Positions 63,276-64,000 of a stretch of 64,000 nucleotides of DNA are shown here, piece by piece. Every line of letters starts with the position of its first letter. Positions within the stretch are counted from its first letter, which is position 1. The position numbers and the translations under genes are program-made. This DNA is from Chenopodium formosanum (taxonomy: Eukaryota; Streptophyta; Magnoliopsida; Caryophyllales; Amaranthaceae). The stretch spans positions 80,522,501 through 80,586,500 of the forward strand of contig CM044877.1 of NCBI GenBank assembly GCA_024500155.1, written 5' to 3'. The notes below the pieces were generated by a model. The model was not told the DNA's origin and did no database searches. It saw only the letters and a list, made by a program, of their open reading frames with translations.

Positions 63276-63678
63276 AACTAAAGGTCTTGGAGGAGCGTGA
63301 AACTCGCTTGATGCTGCTGTTTAAAAGGTCCTAAAGAGCAGAAAATGTCACTTTACTTATCACTTCAGTTTCAATTCAAGTTCTCCATCTCCCCTGTTAA
63401 TCTGTTCATATATAAAGTTAAAATAATCGGAATTACAGTCAATAAAACAACAAAAATATCAAATTTCAGCAAATAAACAAAAACTCCATCATAAATCAGT
63501 TTTAAAAACAGAGGGATACCATTAGGACCAAGATAAGAGTGAGTAATGTCGCAAAGCTTTTCACAAGCTTCAATAGTTCGATATTCTTCCAGAAAGCTTA
63601 TCCGACCTAGAGAGATGACATTTGAGATTGATTAAACATTATAAAAAATGATTGAAATTTATAAAATGATTAAACTCA
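63276..63678. repeat. Duplicated block, copy 2
   Basis: Direct copy of 61100-61516 with scattered substitutions, about 2.2 kb away. Its right edge is next to the kinase fragment. Confidence 0.95.
63520..63606 (-). pseudogene. 87-bp exon-like segment in duplicated block, copy 2
   Basis: Same open segment and splice borders as copy 1, with one visible residue change (EYRTIEA instead of EYRIIEA). Confidence 0.45.
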
Positions 63679-63935
63679 GCTTTACATATATCAATGGATT
63701 TCTCTGATTGATCTTGTTGTAGTGTCTGATGACACGGTGAACAGTTTCAGGGACAAACTCAAGCACCAGAGTAAAATAGAGCTCATCCTTCCCAGTTGCG
63801 GAAAAGAAAAAATGCTTCAAAGAGGTAACATTTGGATGACCCAAAAGGCACATTGTTTGCAGCTCACTGTATCTCATCCTGAAGGACTTTCTTTATAGCC
63901 ACAATTTCACCCGATTCCAAGCACCTTGCTTAGAC
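63679..63935 (-). pseudogene. GSK3/SHAGGY-like kinase fragment
   Basis: The minus strand encodes kinase subdomains II-V of plant GSK3/SHAGGY (AtSK) kinases: CLESGEIVAIKKVLQD with the ATP-binding Lys, then in another frame RYSELQTMCLLGHPNVTSLK, the block DELYFTLVLEFVPETVHRVI and NQRNPLIYVK. Intact relatives read DKRYKNRELQTM at the junction. Here two bases are lost at the Lys codon, shifting the frame, and six more are lost after RY. An extra G lies before CLE near 63924. After YVKL the sequence stops matching at the edge of duplicated block 2, where LYTYQ is expected. It is an internal fragment without glycine loop or catalytic loop in the window. Confidence 0.85.
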
Positions 63936-64000
63936 ATCCCAACATTAGTAAATTAGTAATGTTATATAGGGTGGCTTCAAGTCTAAAATAATGTTGCTTA

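Overview
This is nuclear DNA of a flowering plant, most likely a eudicot. It is AT-rich, has intron-bearing genes of plant-specific families, and is crowded with transposable elements and microsatellites. The lineage cannot be fixed from the sequence alone; a member of Caryophyllales/Amaranthaceae is my guess. Nothing bacterial, organellar or CRISPR-like was seen.

Only four genes look functional. (1) A partial multi-exon gene for a GPI-anchored, Cys-rich secreted protein of the At1g61900 type (minus strand, 361-2397; its 3' exons lie outside the window). (2) A small intronless gene for a putatively N-myristoylated protein ending in the conserved RSW-PALQSIPEV tail (minus, 6525-6881). (3) An intronless S40/DUF584 senescence-regulator gene (plus, 27350-28021). 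(4) A five-exon membrane RING-H2 E3 ligase gene of the NEP1-interacting-protein (NIP/ATL) type (minus, 34553-37742). Its last exon has been entered by a small hAT transposon with an exact 8-bp target duplication, so the reading frame now continues into the transposon.

The rest is mobile or repetitive DNA. 4.1-5.1 kb holds a miniature Copia element with 122-bp LTRs. 5-27 kb is intergenic with Stowaway-, Tourist- and other MITE-like elements, SINEs, a TRIM candidate and a G-box cluster. 41.5-53.6 kb is a large irregular array of GAGTAACC-type minisatellite blocks arranged as inverted repeats around a recurring core of about 200 bp. That array is interrupted by a small TIR element, which is itself split by an 8.3-kb Copia-type LTR retrotransposon (781-bp LTRs, 5-bp target duplication, no intact polyprotein).

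55.7-64 kb is a mosaic of broken gene pieces, all on the minus strand: a 5'-truncated type-I DnaJ (J2/ANJ1-like) pseudogene with a premature stop, a BRAP2-like (BRIZ) zinc-finger fragment inside its largest intron, the 5' end of a ribosomal protein S25 gene, a duplicated block of about 0.4 kb carrying a small exon-like segment, and a frameshifted GSK3/SHAGGY kinase fragment that begins next to the edge of that block. This looks like gene-fragment capture (Helitron or Pack-MULE type) or repeated segmental duplication; no element ends were found to decide between them.
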